Assembly: GCA_905339215.1 (NCBI GenBank)
Contig: CAJPFN010000053.1
Span: 1 to 64,000, forward strand
Origin: Rhizobiaceae bacterium
Lineage (GTDB): Bacteria; Pseudomonadota; Alphaproteobacteria; Rhizobiales; Rhizobiaceae
Direction: 5' to 3'
DNA: 64,000 nucleotides
Position numbers and translations under genes: made by a program. The first letter of the stretch is position 1. Every line of letters begins with the position of its first letter. The notes under the pieces are model-generated. The model did not search any database, was not told the origin of the DNA, and saw only the letters and a program-made list of their open reading frames with translations. Shown here piece after piece: positions 54,951 through 64,000 of this stretch.

Positions 54951-56644
54951 CAGAAAAGCTCCTCGGCACGCTCCTCGAAGAAGCCCTCGGGCCACTGGTC
55001 CCGAAACTCGCCCGTCTGATCGACAGCGAGAGAACGGAACCGCACACCGGCATCATCGCCTTCGACGTAGATGACCGAAAGCTCCTCCGCCGCAAAACCT
55101 CGGACCCCCGGCGGGAGCTCATCGTCCGTCGTCTCCCGGATTCGGCGGAGCAAACGCAGCATGATATGTTCGCTGTGCGTTTCGACGAGCACGGTTTTAG
55201 CCGAAGGAAGGCCTGACTCGTCCTGTGCGGCGGCACGAATAAGAAGGTCACCAAGGCCAACCTGTATTGCCGGATGTATGTGCAATTCAGGTTGCTCAAT
55301 TGCGAGGATGCCATTCTGATCACGTAGCGCCGCAACAACGACCGGCAGCATCTGCGAGATGCCCACCCCGACATCCCCAGGCGCTACCAGGACGCCCTTT
55401 TGAAAATCCCGCAGCGCGACCTCAGAGCGGGTCGGCAATCCCCGATAAAGCTCTTCAAGGTCGGCGATGTCGTCTTCGCTCAGGCCGCGTTCAAAGAGCT
55501 GATTGAACGCGCCGGGAACCGGAACCTCCTTGAATTCAACCTCCTCCAGACGGTAGCCCGTACGAAGGCGAGCCTCAGCCGACAGCCACTCATTGACTTC
55601 TTTCATCAGGCCGCCGTCGCGGTCTGAATAAAGAAGGTCCCACGCGGCAAGACCTGTCGCCCACCGCCCCTCGTCGGGCGTCACCTGCGGCCGGTAGCTG
55701 CGTGTAGGAATTTCGCGCAGCGGTCCGATGTAGGTCATGTGGCGAAGATAATCGCGCACGATCCGCGCTGGCCCCAGCATCATTTCAGAGAGCAGCGCAC
55801 GCAGACCGTTTACACGAGGCGTCCGCTCCTCCAGCTCGGCCTTTTTCACGTCCGGATCGCGCAGCGCCAAGACGAGCTCGCGATTGAGATCAGGCAGTGC
55901 GCCTCTGATTGTCCCTACCGCGACACGCAGCTGATCGTCCGGCGTGTCGCGCGTCATGCGATCTGCAGCAGCTTCTCGCGCAAGGCTGAAAATCTCATCC
56001 TCAAGAGGCGACGTTGCCTCTGGCTCGCTCGCGCCAGCTTCCTCACGTTCATCGGGCCTTAACGCACGACGCAAAAGCGGATGCATAAAGTTGAATTCTG
56101 TGAGCTGAGCCCGACCCACCTGCGGCGGTGAAACGATCGTCGCGAAGTGATCTCCGTCAATGGCCACGGCAAAGCGAGCGACATATGGTGCCCGATCCAG
56201 ATCGCTCCAGCGGACCTCCAATTCCAAGGCGACTTCCTGCACCACCGCGTAGTCGCGATACTCCTCACTCTCGCTCACGAGATAGCGGACCGGTAACTCC
56301 GAAAATTCGGAAGCGCCAAAGGATCGACCGTCATTGAGCGGCAGAGCCTCAGCGCCGCGCTCGTCGCTAATATCCAGCACAAGCTTCAGAGCGACGGGAC
56401 GATCAAGCTCGTGTTTGTGGACAAGCGTGCTGAACCCACCAAGATCAATTAGGCCGCCGGCGATCGTTACATCAGGATCAACATTGCCGCGCTCCAGCAC
56501 TTCCCGGACATAATGCAGAGCCTGCAATATGGTACTCTTGCCAATGCTATTTGGCCCAAACAGCAGCGTGACGGGCTTCAGGTCGACCCTCTGGCGGGAA
56601 CCAATACCCTTGAAATTCTCGATCTCGATCCTGGTCAAACGCAT
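54950..56644 (-). CDS. AAA/ABC-type ATPase with DUF3696-like C-terminus
   Basis: 564 aa SMC/OLD-like ATPase: FKGIGSRQRV, Walker A GPNSIGKST (30-38), signature-like region VGVGISQMLPVV, Walker B ILAIEQPELHIHP (446 on) and H-loop VETHSEHIMLRL (485 on). The C-terminal WPEGFF (about 551-556) resembles DUF3696 proteins. No TOPRIM domain is visible, unlike OLD or GajA. It starts 9 bp after hsdS and is coupled to the PLD-like gene, so it is part of the type I restriction operon. Such ATPases commonly act as sensors in two-gene defence systems. Confidence 0.82.
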   Translation of the reverse strand: MRLTRIEIENFKGIGSRQRVDLKPVTLLFGPNSIGKSTILQALHYVREVLERGNVDPDVTIAGGLIDLGGFSTLVHKHELDRPVALKLVLDISDERGAEALPLNDGRSFGASEFSELPVRYLVSESEEYRDYAVVQEVALELEVRWSDLDRAPYVARFAVAIDGDHFATIVSPPQVGRAQLTEFNFMHPLLRRALRPDEREEAGASEPEATSPLEDEIFSLAREAAADRMTRDTPDDQLRVAVGTIRGALPDLNRELVLALRDPDVKKAELEERTPRVNGLRALLSEMMLGPARIVRDYLRHMTYIGPLREIPTRSYRPQVTPDEGRWATGLAAWDLLYSDRDGGLMKEVNEWLSAEARLRTGYRLEEVEFKEVPVPGAFNQLFERGLSEDDIADLEELYRGLPTRSEVALRDFQKGVLVAPGDVGVGISQMLPVVVAALRDQNGILAIEQPELHIHPAIQVGLGDLLIRAAAQDESGLPSAKTVLVETHSEHIMLRLLRRIRETTDDELPPGVRGFAAEELSVIYVEGDDAGVRFRSLAVDQTGEFRDQWPEGFFEERAEELF

Positions 56645-56653
56645 TGCGAGATC

Positions 56654-57826
56654 CTAGACTTCGTCGCGGAAGGCGCGCTGCGAGAGAGATTGATAAAGAT
56701 CCTCCCCAGAACCCTCGGAGGATTGCGAATACGTTTCGATTGCCCTGGCTTTCTGGAGCATCGCGACGAACCGAAGCTGCTCCTCCATCGGAGGCCTACT
56801 GATTTCCAGTTTTCGAATGATCCCGAGGTTCAGTCCATCCATTATCGCACCCTTATTGAAGGATGCGATCTGACGAATTATCAGCGGGTCTGAGTGAATC
56901 GCGAACGAAAGAACTTCGGGGTGTATAAGGTCCTTGTTACAGGTAATCGTCGCAAGATGCTTGGTCGTGATGGCTTCTGGGATGTCCTGCGGCACGACGG
57001 CCGAACGACCTGTTGTGCCCATGATCGTAATGATAACGTCGCCTGGGAACACTTTGTAGCGACGCAGTTGCTCGTATTTTTTTGGTGTGATGAAGCGTCG
57101 CTCAGACCAAGAAAATCTATTTAGAACCGCATTATCGATGCCCAACACAGCAATGCCATCATCGACGAATTCGCCGTGACGAAGCGCACTCCCAAATGGC
57201 CCCGATCGAATCGCGCCGTTGCGGTCTTCCGCAAGTTTCTCAATCGTAGTTGTCTCCCAGTCCCCATAGCTGGGATGGCGATACCCGACTGTGTGTAGGT
57301 AAGCCGACCTGACGAACTCACTCGATGTAGCTAAGAGCTCCTGGCGCTTACGCCTAATTCCGTCAGCCTTCTTGAGAATCGCTGCGATCCGCTGCTGCTC
57401 GGATCGATCAATTCGTGGCAGCGCTATCACCTCCAACTTTGATTTGTCGACGTGCGGGATCGTGGCTCCACGGGCCTGTGCCTCGTCATTAAGCTGACGA
57501 AATCTACTTTGCAGAAGCCTGCCGACGAATTCGGTGTCCCATTCTTCCGGATACTTCAGACGCATCCGTGCAACGGTACTGCCAATAAGCCCTTCGACAC
57601 CGTATCCTACGGTGCCTGCATTCGCGCCGTCCCAGACAATACATAGATCAGCCGGCGTTACGATCACGCCTTTGGCATCGGAGGCGTATTTCTCAGGATT
57701 ACACCCTCGTACTTCATCAATTTGGATGTACGGCTGGGCGCCAGTGACGCAGCGGTCGTAAACTTCTGAGGCCTTCCTGCCTTTGCGAAGCTGAACTATG
57801 TCCCCGAGTTGCACCGTATTCGTCAT
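56654..57826 (-). CDS. hsdS: Type I restriction-modification specificity subunit
   Basis: 390 aa HsdS with two target recognition domains: TRD1 opening [14 protein letters not shown], conserved helix [20 protein letters not shown] after residue 140, TRD2 with [15 protein letters not shown] and [20 protein letters not shown], and a second partly degenerate distal helix ([16 protein letters not shown]). It binds the bipartite DNA target for HsdM and HsdR. Overlaps hsdM by 4 bases (ATGA). Target sequence cannot be predicted from sequence. Confidence 0.92.
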   Translation of the reverse strand: MTNTVQLGDIVQLRKGRKASEVYDRCVTGAQPYIQIDEVRGCNPEKYASDAKGVIVTPADLCIVWDGANAGTVGYGVEGLIGSTVARMRLKYPEEWDTEFVGRLLQSRFRQLNDEAQARGATIPHVDKSKLEVIALPRIDRSEQQRIAAILKKADGIRRKRQELLATSSEFVRSAYLHTVGYRHPSYGDWETTTIEKLAEDRNGAIRSGPFGSALRHGEFVDDGIAVLGIDNAVLNRFSWSERRFITPKKYEQLRRYKVFPGDVIITIMGTTGRSAVVPQDIPEAITTKHLATITCNKDLIHPEVLSFAIHSDPLIIRQIASFNKGAIMDGLNLGIIRKLEISRPPMEEQLRFVAMLQKARAIETYSQSSEGSGEDLYQSLSQRAFRDEV

Positions 57827-59346
57827 CCGAGCAATTCCTCGAGCTCGCTGAGGTCGTCGGCAATTTCGTTGTTAAGGGCCTTCATCCGCGCAAGGATAGC
57901 ATGTGGCGGATCGTAGTTCTGATCTTCGTAGACACGCTCCTTGTATCGGCTAAGCGAGAGATCATACCCGGACTCCTTAATTTCAGCTGCCGAGACAACG
58001 AACGCCTTCGATGTGCGATCAGTATCAGCGGTCGGATCGCAAGCGCGCCATCTGGCCAGGCAATCGGGCAGATCGTTTGTAGCGACCTTCTCGCGCTTGT
58101 CGTCGAGCGAATAGCCGTCTGCCTGGACATCGTAGAAGAAAACGTTGTCGGTACGACCGCCTTTGGTGAACACAAGGATACCGGTAGACACACCAGCATA
58201 GGGCTTGAACACGCCGCTCGGCAGCGAGATCACAGCTTCAAGCTGGTTGTTATCAACAAGCAGCTTACGCAGAGCCTGATGCGCCCCTGACGAACCGAAC
58301 AGGACGCCATCGGGCACGATTGTCGCAGAACGTCCCCCTGTCTTCAGCATCCGCAGGATCAATGTCACAAAGAGAAGTTCCGTCTTCTTCGTCTTCACCC
58401 GCCGCAGCAGCGACGCGTGAACATCCTCGAAATCCAGGCTCCCCTTAAACGGCGGGTTCGCAAGGATGACGTCAAAGCCTTCGGTCGCCGCTTTGGGAAA
58501 ACGGTCCGTGAAACTGGCGCTCAGCGTGTCCTGATAATGAATGTCGGGATCATCGACGCCGTGGAGCATCAGGTTCATGGCCGCGATCCGCAGCATGGTC
58601 GCGTCGAAATCAAAACCGTGGAACATCTCGCTGCGGATATGGTCGCGATACTCTTCGAGCAGGTCGCCTGTGTAGATTTTTTCTTCAGCGCCGGTCTCTG
58701 CGTCCGTCTCGACGATGACGCCCTCCGGCGAGGTGTAGGTCTCAAGAAGATATTGCATCACGCTGACAAGGAAGCCGCCCGTACCGCAGGCCGGATCGCC
58801 GACAACATCGGTCGGCTTGGGCTCCAGCATGTCCACCATCAGCCGGATGATGTGACGCGGCGTGCGGAACTGGCCGTTGATGCCGGCAGTCGTCAGCTTG
58901 CTAAGGAGGTACTCGTAGAGATCGCCCTTAGTATCGCCTTCGGTCAGGGGCAGCTCGTGGATCATGTTGACGGCTTTGACCAGAAGCCCAGGCTTCTGGA
59001 TCATCAGCTGCGCGTCTTTCATGAACTCAGCAAAGGCCGAACCGCTGGCTGCCGTCGTCTTAAAATGAGGGAAGACCTGATCGCGCACCAAAGGCAGCAT
59101 CTGGTCCGCGCCGAGGTGCCGGAAACGCGACCAGCGCAGGTGCTGCTCCTCATCCTTGAAGCGGCGCTGAAACGGCTTGGCCGTACGTTTCGCGCGATTT
59201 TCGTCGCGCGTCTCATTGATATCAAGCAGCCGCGCATACATCAGGAACGTGACCTGCTCGATCACGGTCAAGGGATTGGTGATCCCGCCTTGCCAGAATT
59301 CTGTCCAAAGCGCGTCCATCCCTCTCTTTAGTTCTCCCGTGACCAT
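57823..59346 (-). CDS. hsdM: Type I restriction-modification DNA methylase subunit
   Basis: 507 aa N6-adenine methyltransferase. The N-terminal HsdM helical domain starts around [13 protein letters not shown]; the AdoMet motif is [13 protein letters not shown] and the catalytic motif is [11 protein letters not shown] (NPPF). It modifies the HsdS target. Start ATG at 59346 lies inside the hsdR end (19-base overlap), and hsdS follows with an ATGA overlap. The subunit looks intact and the operon should be active. Confidence 0.94.
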   Translation of the reverse strand: MVTGELKRGMDALWTEFWQGGITNPLTVIEQVTFLMYARLLDINETRDENRAKRTAKPFQRRFKDEEQHLRWSRFRHLGADQMLPLVRDQVFPHFKTTAASGSAFAEFMKDAQLMIQKPGLLVKAVNMIHELPLTEGDTKGDLYEYLLSKLTTAGINGQFRTPRHIIRLMVDMLEPKPTDVVGDPACGTGGFLVSVMQYLLETYTSPEGVIVETDAETGAEEKIYTGDLLEEYRDHIRSEMFHGFDFDATMLRIAAMNLMLHGVDDPDIHYQDTLSASFTDRFPKAATEGFDVILANPPFKGSLDFEDVHASLLRRVKTKKTELLFVTLILRMLKTGGRSATIVPDGVLFGSSGAHQALRKLLVDNNQLEAVISLPSGVFKPYAGVSTGILVFTKGGRTDNVFFYDVQADGYSLDDKREKVATNDLPDCLARWRACDPTADTDRTSKAFVVSAAEIKESGYDLSLSRYKERVYEDQNYDPPHAILARMKALNNEIADDLSELEELLG

Positions 59347-62300
59347 TCTTTTTCTGACCTCTCATTAGGGTGTGATTTTCCGGCGTCCGGCGGTCCAAAT
59401 GCCCGAAGGACCTGAAGCAGATCGCTGACTTCGTTCTCGTCCTCGAAGACCCCGTCCAGGCCGTCCGCATCCACAACGGTGAATGGAGCCTCATAGAGCT
59501 TGTCTACGGTGATCGTGCCGTAGCGTGCGATGTGGTTTTGCAGCAGCGCCAGGAAGCGCGTCTGCTTGGCGGTGAGCTTCGGGTGCTTGCGGGCGAATGC
59601 CTCGAACTTCCCGTGAACAGCTTCTGCGTCCATGCCGATGATGGTGCGGATCGCCAGCTGCAGCGGCTCCGCCGTCGCGCTGAAGAATTCCGCCAGGATC
59701 GCGCGGCTTGCGTTCGGGCTTTGCGTCAGTATGAGCGACACAAGCGCCTCAAGGTCGACCTCGGACACGGGCTCGCCTGCTCTGATCTTCTTCAGCGTCG
59801 GGTTGGTCTCGAAATGCCTTTTGAGCTCTGCCTCTACGACCTGCTGGTAGGCCTTCATATCGACGGTTGGTAGGCTCGCCGAGCGACGCTTGAATATGAT
59901 CCCGCTTTCGCTCTCTGTGATATCGACAATCTTCGCGGGCAGCGCGTGGCCGCCCCCACGGTCGCGGTGATGCATAATCTCGCGCAGCGGAAGGCGCACC
60001 TCCTCGAGCGTATCGATCGATACGGCGCTCCAGAACTCATCGGACTTCGCCTGCTTGATGATGTCCGCCTTCTCGCGCACCGGATTGAGATGCATCTGAA
60101 GCGAGCCCAGACGGTCCATCAGCTCAATCTTGAGGTCCGCAAGCCTTGCGGAGCCCTGCAGCAAGGCATTCTCCATCCGCGCGATCAGCAGGTCGAGCGC
60201 GTAGGCGTCGCTGCGCCCGCGAATGTTGCGCCATTGCATGAGCGGTGCGATATCCTGGCGCAGCCTTGCTACAGTTGCAGGCGCAAAGGCCTTCAGCGTC
60301 GCCGGCTGCGACAGCATGCGCTTTTCTTTCCACTTCTCGCGGATCGCAATCGACTCTTCCGGTAGGGCCTCGATGTCGGCGGCAATCAGCGTGATGACAC
60401 GGTCAAAGACGGCGATCTCGCTCTTCAGGAGAGCAGTCTCGGCCAGCAGGAGACGCTCCTCGAACAACGATTGCAGGATTGACTTGCTGTGCGTGGGCTC
60501 AGCGGGACGGTAGCCCATCGCAAAGCGCTCGAAGTTCCCCCAATGATCGAAGATACGGAATACGGTCTTGTCTTTGCCAGGGCCGAACAGGTCCTCGCAC
60601 AGACGGGTGCCGCGCCCGATCATCTGCCAGAACTTCACGGGCGACTTGACGGGCTTTGCGAAGACGAGGTTCAGAATTTCAGGGATGTCGATGCCGGTAT
60701 CCAGCATGTCGACGGAGATCGCGATCGTTAGCTCGCTATTGGTCCCATCGCCTTTGAAGTCGTCGATCAGCTGCTCTGCACGGGGATCATAGTTATCGAT
60801 GACCTGGCAGAATTTCCCGCCATATTGCGGGTACATCTCGTCGAACAGCTGGCGCAGCAGCACAGCGTGCTGGTGATTGCGCGCGAAGATGATGCTCTTG
60901 CCGGGCAGCTGACCCGTCGCCTCGCGCAGCCCGTTCTCCATCAGGTTGCGCAGGATGGCCCGGTTGGTGTCCTTATTGTATATGACCTTATCGACCTGCT
61001 CTGATGAGAAGTCGTACTGCGCAGGGTCTTCTCCCTGCTCTTCAAGCTGCTCGATCTGCTCCTTGGTGAGGCTATCAAGCCTGATGCCGTCGCGCAGAAA
61101 CTGCGTCGTATGCTCGAAGACCTCGAAGGGCGTGAGATAGCCATCGCTCACCGCCTGATCGAGGTCGTAATTGGCCGTGGGCAACTGACCCTCGCACCCG
61201 AAAAGCCGGAAGGTGCTCTTCGTGACGAAGTCAACGGGAGTCGCGGTCAGACCGACCTGGTGACAGTCGAAATAATGGAAGATGTCGCCATAGACGTTGT
61301 AAATGCTGCGATGCGACTCATCGGCGATGATGAGATCGAAGAAGCCCGGATCGAAGGACTGAAAAACCTTCTGCATGGCGGGATAAGTGGCAAGAAAAAC
61401 GCGCTCGCTTGCATTCGCGCGCACGCGTGACGTGATGATGCGGATAGGTTCGGACAGGAAGTCGCCGAAGGCGTTTTTGGCCTGCTTTCTCAGTTCGCGG
61501 CGGTCGCAGAGAAACAGCACGCGCTTGACCCATCCCGCCCGGATCAGAAGATCGGTCAGCGCGATAGCGACACGCGTCTTGCCGGTACCCGTCGCAAGGA
61601 CGATCAGCGCCTTGCGGTGTTTGGCGGAAAAGCGTTCTGACACGCGCTTGATAGCCTCTACCTGATAAAGGCGATTGACTATGCCGTCGTTAATTCCAAT
61701 CGTGTTGAGAGCCTTGCGCTCGCGCCGCTGATAGTTGGCAAGATGCTGCAGGCTATCCTTGGAATAAAAGCCGAAGAGCTTGCGCGGCGGGAAGCCCTGC
61801 GCATCATCCCAAATCCAGATGTCAAATCCGTTCGTGTAGAAGATGACCGGGCGGTGGCCGTGCATCTTCTCAAGGCCGTCCGCATAGAGCTTCGCCTGAT
61901 GACGGCCAAGTTCGGGATCGACCGCCGTCTTTTTGGCTTCGATGACTGCCAGCGGATTGCCGTTATCGTCCCAAAGGACATAGTCGGCATAACCGATGCC
62001 TGATTCTGTCGGCTGATTAGCAACCTCGATTTCCTTCCCAACTGCGCTCGTGCTCTTTGGCCCGGCCGCCACATCCCAGCCGGCACTCGCCAGCAAGCTG
62101 TCGATGAGGCGGGTTCGTGTTGTCGCCTCATCCAATGCGAGAGCGTCGGCGGCCTCCCGGCCTTGCGCTGCGAGCGCATCAAGCTCTTCGGCCTTTTTCT
62201 CGGCAGCGGCTGCGGCCTGACGCGTCGTATCGAGCTCGCGAAGAAGCTGCTCCATCTGCGCTTCCTGGGCCGCGCGCTTTTCCAGAATCTCGCGGCGATC

Positions 62301-62735
62301 CCGCGCGGCCGCCGCTTGCGGGGCCTCAGGCTGACGGAAGGCAGCAATGTCCCCAGGCTTAGCCTGGCCTTGGCGGACCAGCAGCCAGCGCGCCAGATCA
62401 TGCGCCTCTTTCAATAGCCATAGCGCGCTTTGGCTCGTCGCCTGCTCGCCGTGCGCGGCTTTATTGCCGTGAATGCGCAGCGCGTGAAGCTTGTCGAGAA
62501 CGACCTTCGGTGTGATCGCCACAAAGGCGTCGTTCTTGAGAAGATCAACAAAAGTGGGCTGATCGGGCTTCGGCAGACGAAGATCCCGGTAGATGTCCTT
62601 TGTAAGGTTCTCGGCGAAGAGCCGAAGCTTGACGAGCGCGCTTGCCGGATCGGCGTGCGCGTACGCCTCGGCGAAGCCGCCGAGCTGCGCTAGTTCGGGC
62701 CACCGCGCGCGGAGGATGTCGAAATTGGGCGACAT
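59328..62735 (-). CDS. hsdR: Type I restriction endonuclease motor subunit
   Basis: 1135 aa HsdR. The order is an N-terminal DUF4145-like domain ([34 protein letters not shown]), a coiled-coil-like E/Q/A-rich stretch (about 150-205), the HsdR_N nuclease ([20 protein letters not shown]), SF2 helicase motifs ([30 protein letters not shown]; motif VI-like [10 protein letters not shown]) and an EcoEI-type C-terminus. Start ATG at 62735 overlaps the WYL gene stop by one base (TGATG). Nuclease and ATPase residues appear intact. Confidence 0.93.
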   Translation of the reverse strand: MSPNFDILRARWPELAQLGGFAEAYAHADPASALVKLRLFAENLTKDIYRDLRLPKPDQPTFVDLLKNDAFVAITPKVVLDKLHALRIHGNKAAHGEQATSQSALWLLKEAHDLARWLLVRQGQAKPGDIAAFRQPEAPQAAAARDRREILEKRAAQEAQMEQLLRELDTTRQAAAAAEKKAEELDALAAQGREAADALALDEATTRTRLIDSLLASAGWDVAAGPKSTSAVGKEIEVANQPTESGIGYADYVLWDDNGNPLAVIEAKKTAVDPELGRHQAKLYADGLEKMHGHRPVIFYTNGFDIWIWDDAQGFPPRKLFGFYSKDSLQHLANYQRRERKALNTIGINDGIVNRLYQVEAIKRVSERFSAKHRKALIVLATGTGKTRVAIALTDLLIRAGWVKRVLFLCDRRELRKQAKNAFGDFLSEPIRIITSRVRANASERVFLATYPAMQKVFQSFDPGFFDLIIADESHRSIYNVYGDIFHYFDCHQVGLTATPVDFVTKSTFRLFGCEGQLPTANYDLDQAVSDGYLTPFEVFEHTTQFLRDGIRLDSLTKEQIEQLEEQGEDPAQYDFSSEQVDKVIYNKDTNRAILRNLMENGLREATGQLPGKSIIFARNHQHAVLLRQLFDEMYPQYGGKFCQVIDNYDPRAEQLIDDFKGDGTNSELTIAISVDMLDTGIDIPEILNLVFAKPVKSPVKFWQMIGRGTRLCEDLFGPGKDKTVFRIFDHWGNFERFAMGYRPAEPTHSKSILQSLFEERLLLAETALLKSEIAVFDRVITLIAADIEALPEESIAIREKWKEKRMLSQPATLKAFAPATVARLRQDIAPLMQWRNIRGRSDAYALDLLIARMENALLQGSARLADLKIELMDRLGSLQMHLNPVREKADIIKQAKSDEFWSAVSIDTLEEVRLPLREIMHHRDRGGGHALPAKIVDITESESGIIFKRRSASLPTVDMKAYQQVVEAELKRHFETNPTLKKIRAGEPVSEVDLEALVSLILTQSPNASRAILAEFFSATAEPLQLAIRTIIGMDAEAVHGKFEAFARKHPKLTAKQTRFLALLQNHIARYGTITVDKLYEAPFTVVDADGLDGVFEDENEVSDLLQVLRAFGPPDAGKSHPNERSEKEWSREN

Positions 62736-63607
62736 CACGATGTCGCCTCCGCCAGCGCGCACGCAAACGCTTCATGGTTCTCAATGATGACGGGCGTCTC
62801 GTGCGGACCATCCAGGGCGCTGATCCCATCAAGGCGCAGCCGTTTCTGGAAATAGTAGAGCAGAGCTTTGCGGATCGGCACCACAACGCGATGACCGTCC
62901 ATATTGTAGTCCTTGGCGATCACGTCCCGCTGGCTCTTGCTCAGCTTGGGATTGGGCGAGAGGACGACCTCGAAAATCTCCTGCCAGAAAATGTCGTCAT
63001 CCGGCGATGCGCCGGGCTCGCCTTCGTTTCTCGTATCCAGGCATCGCGACAGGATGAAGTCCTTGAACTTCTCATCGATGTGGCAGAAGGCTCGCACATG
63101 CCAGCGTAGCCCATCATGCCCAAAGGCGTGCGGCGTAATGCGCCGCCATGTCGGCTCGGGTCGCTCGGCGTTCATCGACTGATAGCAGACTTCAATCGAG
63201 TGCTTCTGACGGATGCACTTGAGAAGCGTGCGCAGAACATCGGCATCCACGCTCCGATGAGGGATCGGCATCGAGTCCGCTTCCGGCATATCGGAGAGCC
63301 AAGTCTCATCGACAGGGACAATGTCATCGGACACCGACCGCAACTGCGCCAGATAGCGGTCCGCCTCGGGTTTCAGGAAGCGCGGCCGGAAGGCGGCAGA
63401 GGGGAAATAGCGCTTCTCCCGCTTGTCGTACTGCAGGTTTCCCGGCGCTTTCTCTTCGTACAGGCTGAGGTCCTTGGAGGCTTGCGGCACCGAAACGCCA
63501 AACGCCGCCATTATGTCAGCGCGATTGATTCCGCCCTCCCACAGAAGGCGAAAGTCAATAAATTCAAGGCGTTGCTCGACACCCCAGCGCATTGCAGGCC
63601 GCTCCAT
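62735..63607 (-). CDS. WYL-domain transcriptional regulator (BrxR/CapW-like)
   Basis: 290 aa regulator with an N-terminal winged HTH (LLWEGGINRADIMAAFGVSV, then PQASKDLSLY), a central WYL domain (IEVCYQSMNAERPEPTWRRI, GLRWHVRAFCHIDEKFKDFI) and a C-terminal WCX-like part. Size and order fit the BrxR/CapW repressors that control phage-defence operons. It is the first gene of the operon and its stop overlaps hsdR, so it probably autoregulates the whole set through repeats in its promoter. Confidence 0.85.
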   Translation of the reverse strand: MERPAMRWGVEQRLEFIDFRLLWEGGINRADIMAAFGVSVPQASKDLSLYEEKAPGNLQYDKREKRYFPSAAFRPRFLKPEADRYLAQLRSVSDDIVPVDETWLSDMPEADSMPIPHRSVDADVLRTLLKCIRQKHSIEVCYQSMNAERPEPTWRRITPHAFGHDGLRWHVRAFCHIDEKFKDFILSRCLDTRNEGEPGASPDDDIFWQEIFEVVLSPNPKLSKSQRDVIAKDYNMDGHRVVVPIRKALLYYFQKRLRLDGISALDGPHETPVIIENHEAFACALAEATS

Positions 63608-63627
63608 TCGACCTATCCACAGGTCCG

Positions 63628-63693
63628 TATAGTTTCTATCTTGACATCATTACGATACCCATATAGTTTATATTCTAACTTGAACGATGTCAA
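63628..63693. promoter_or_regulatory. Candidate WYL operator/promoter repeats
   Basis: Direct repeats TATAGTTTCTAT (63628-63639) and TATAGTTTATAT (63662-63673) alternate with the inverted arms TTGACATC (63641-63648) and GATGTCAA (63686-63693). The region is AT-rich and lies between the WYL gene and the divergent DUF2130 gene, so the elements could combine promoter -35 boxes and repressor sites for both directions. Confidence 0.5.
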
Positions 63694-63746
63694 TGGCGAT
63701 GTGGCGGATTCGGACGATTGATCCACACGCGCAGAAGGGGCTGAAA

Positions 63747-64000
63747 ATGTCTGATCCGGTAATCTCCTGTCCGTCCTGCTCCACCGAAATCAAGTTGACG
63801 GAGCAGCTGGCCGCGCCGCTAATCCGTGCCACGCGCGAAGAGTTTGAAGGACGCATCGCCCGCAAGGATGCGGAAATGGCCCGCCGCGAGAAAGAGCTGG
63901 AAGGACAGCAGACGGCGCTGAATGCGGCGCGAGAATCCTTGGAGCAGCAAGTGTCAGAACGCGTCATGGCAGAGCGCGCCGCCATAGCGGCGGAGGAAAC
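63747..64000 (+). CDS. DUF2130-type protein, partial (cut by window end)
   Basis: First about 84 residues only. It begins MSDPVISCPSCSTEIKLTEQ, the Cys-x-x-Cys start typical of DUF2130 proteins, then a charged helical stretch rich in E, R and A that should form a coiled coil. AAGGGG precedes the ATG. DUF2130 proteins are distantly RmuC/nuclease-like and often occur near restriction loci; their function is unclear. Divergent from the WYL gene. Confidence 0.7.
   Translation, partial: MSDPVISCPSCSTEIKLTEQLAAPLIRATREEFEGRIARKDAEMARREKELEGQQTALNAARESLEQQVSERVMAERAAIAAEE

Overview
The window is high-GC DNA from an alphaproteobacterium, most likely Hyphomicrobiales (Mesorhizobium/Phyllobacteriaceae-like). 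The evidence is codon usage, the NasTS-controlled nitrate cluster, tct-type transport genes and a mosaic of 'CTCCCCC...GGGGGAG' palindromes near the left edge of the kind common in rhizobial intergenic DNA. No rRNA, tRNA or CRISPR array was recognised. The genus is an inference.

Layout. 0.4-5.5 kb (minus): BMP-type nucleoside ABC importer (binding protein, double ATPase, two permeases). 5.7-10.3 kb: sugar metabolism (PfkB-family kinase, glucokinase, PEP synthase). 10.4-23.9 kb (plus): complete nitrate assimilation locus: nasT, nasS, then a leader with an NtrC site, a sigma-54 promoter, two ANTAR-type hexaloop hairpins and an overlapping terminator, then nrtA, nrtB, an nrtC-D fusion, nirB, nirD, nasA, cysG. 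24.0-35.7 kb: two divergent operons around an IclR regulator, forming a catabolic cluster of unknown substrate: aminotransferase, HAD hydrolase and Tm-1-like protein to the left; TctCBA transporter, aldehyde dehydrogenase, second aminotransferase and two SDRs to the right. 36-37 kb: nitronate monooxygenase-like gene and an IS21 transposase scrap. 37.4-44.5 kb: a signalling operon (cyclic-nucleotide-binding histidine kinase, receiver/thioredoxin-reductase-like fusion, class III cyclase with AAA and TPR regions) with a divergent HD-domain gene.

44.5-64.0 kb is accessory DNA. It begins with a small HxlR-SDR-DsbA cassette between two direct copies of a short sequence encoding a tiny MKLGT-type peptide. 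Then come a CoiA-like nuclease-family protein, a DUF6615-like protein, an AbiEi/AbiEii toxin-antitoxin pair with a duplicated operator-like repeat, a small conserved-looking protein and a membrane-anchored DUF2726-like protein. Next is a rearrangement scar where a truncated PHP-domain gene meets a truncated parB head-on. The region ends in a six-gene, tightly overlapping minus-strand operon: WYL regulator, hsdR, hsdM, hsdS, AAA/DUF3696-like ATPase and a phospholipase D-like protein. A partial DUF2130 gene runs divergently at the right edge.

The most interesting candidate for something little described is the ATPase plus PLD-like pair built into the WYL-controlled type I restriction operon. 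Second is the cNMP kinase / redox fusion / cyclase / HD circuit. All assignments come from reading motifs by eye; no database search was run.
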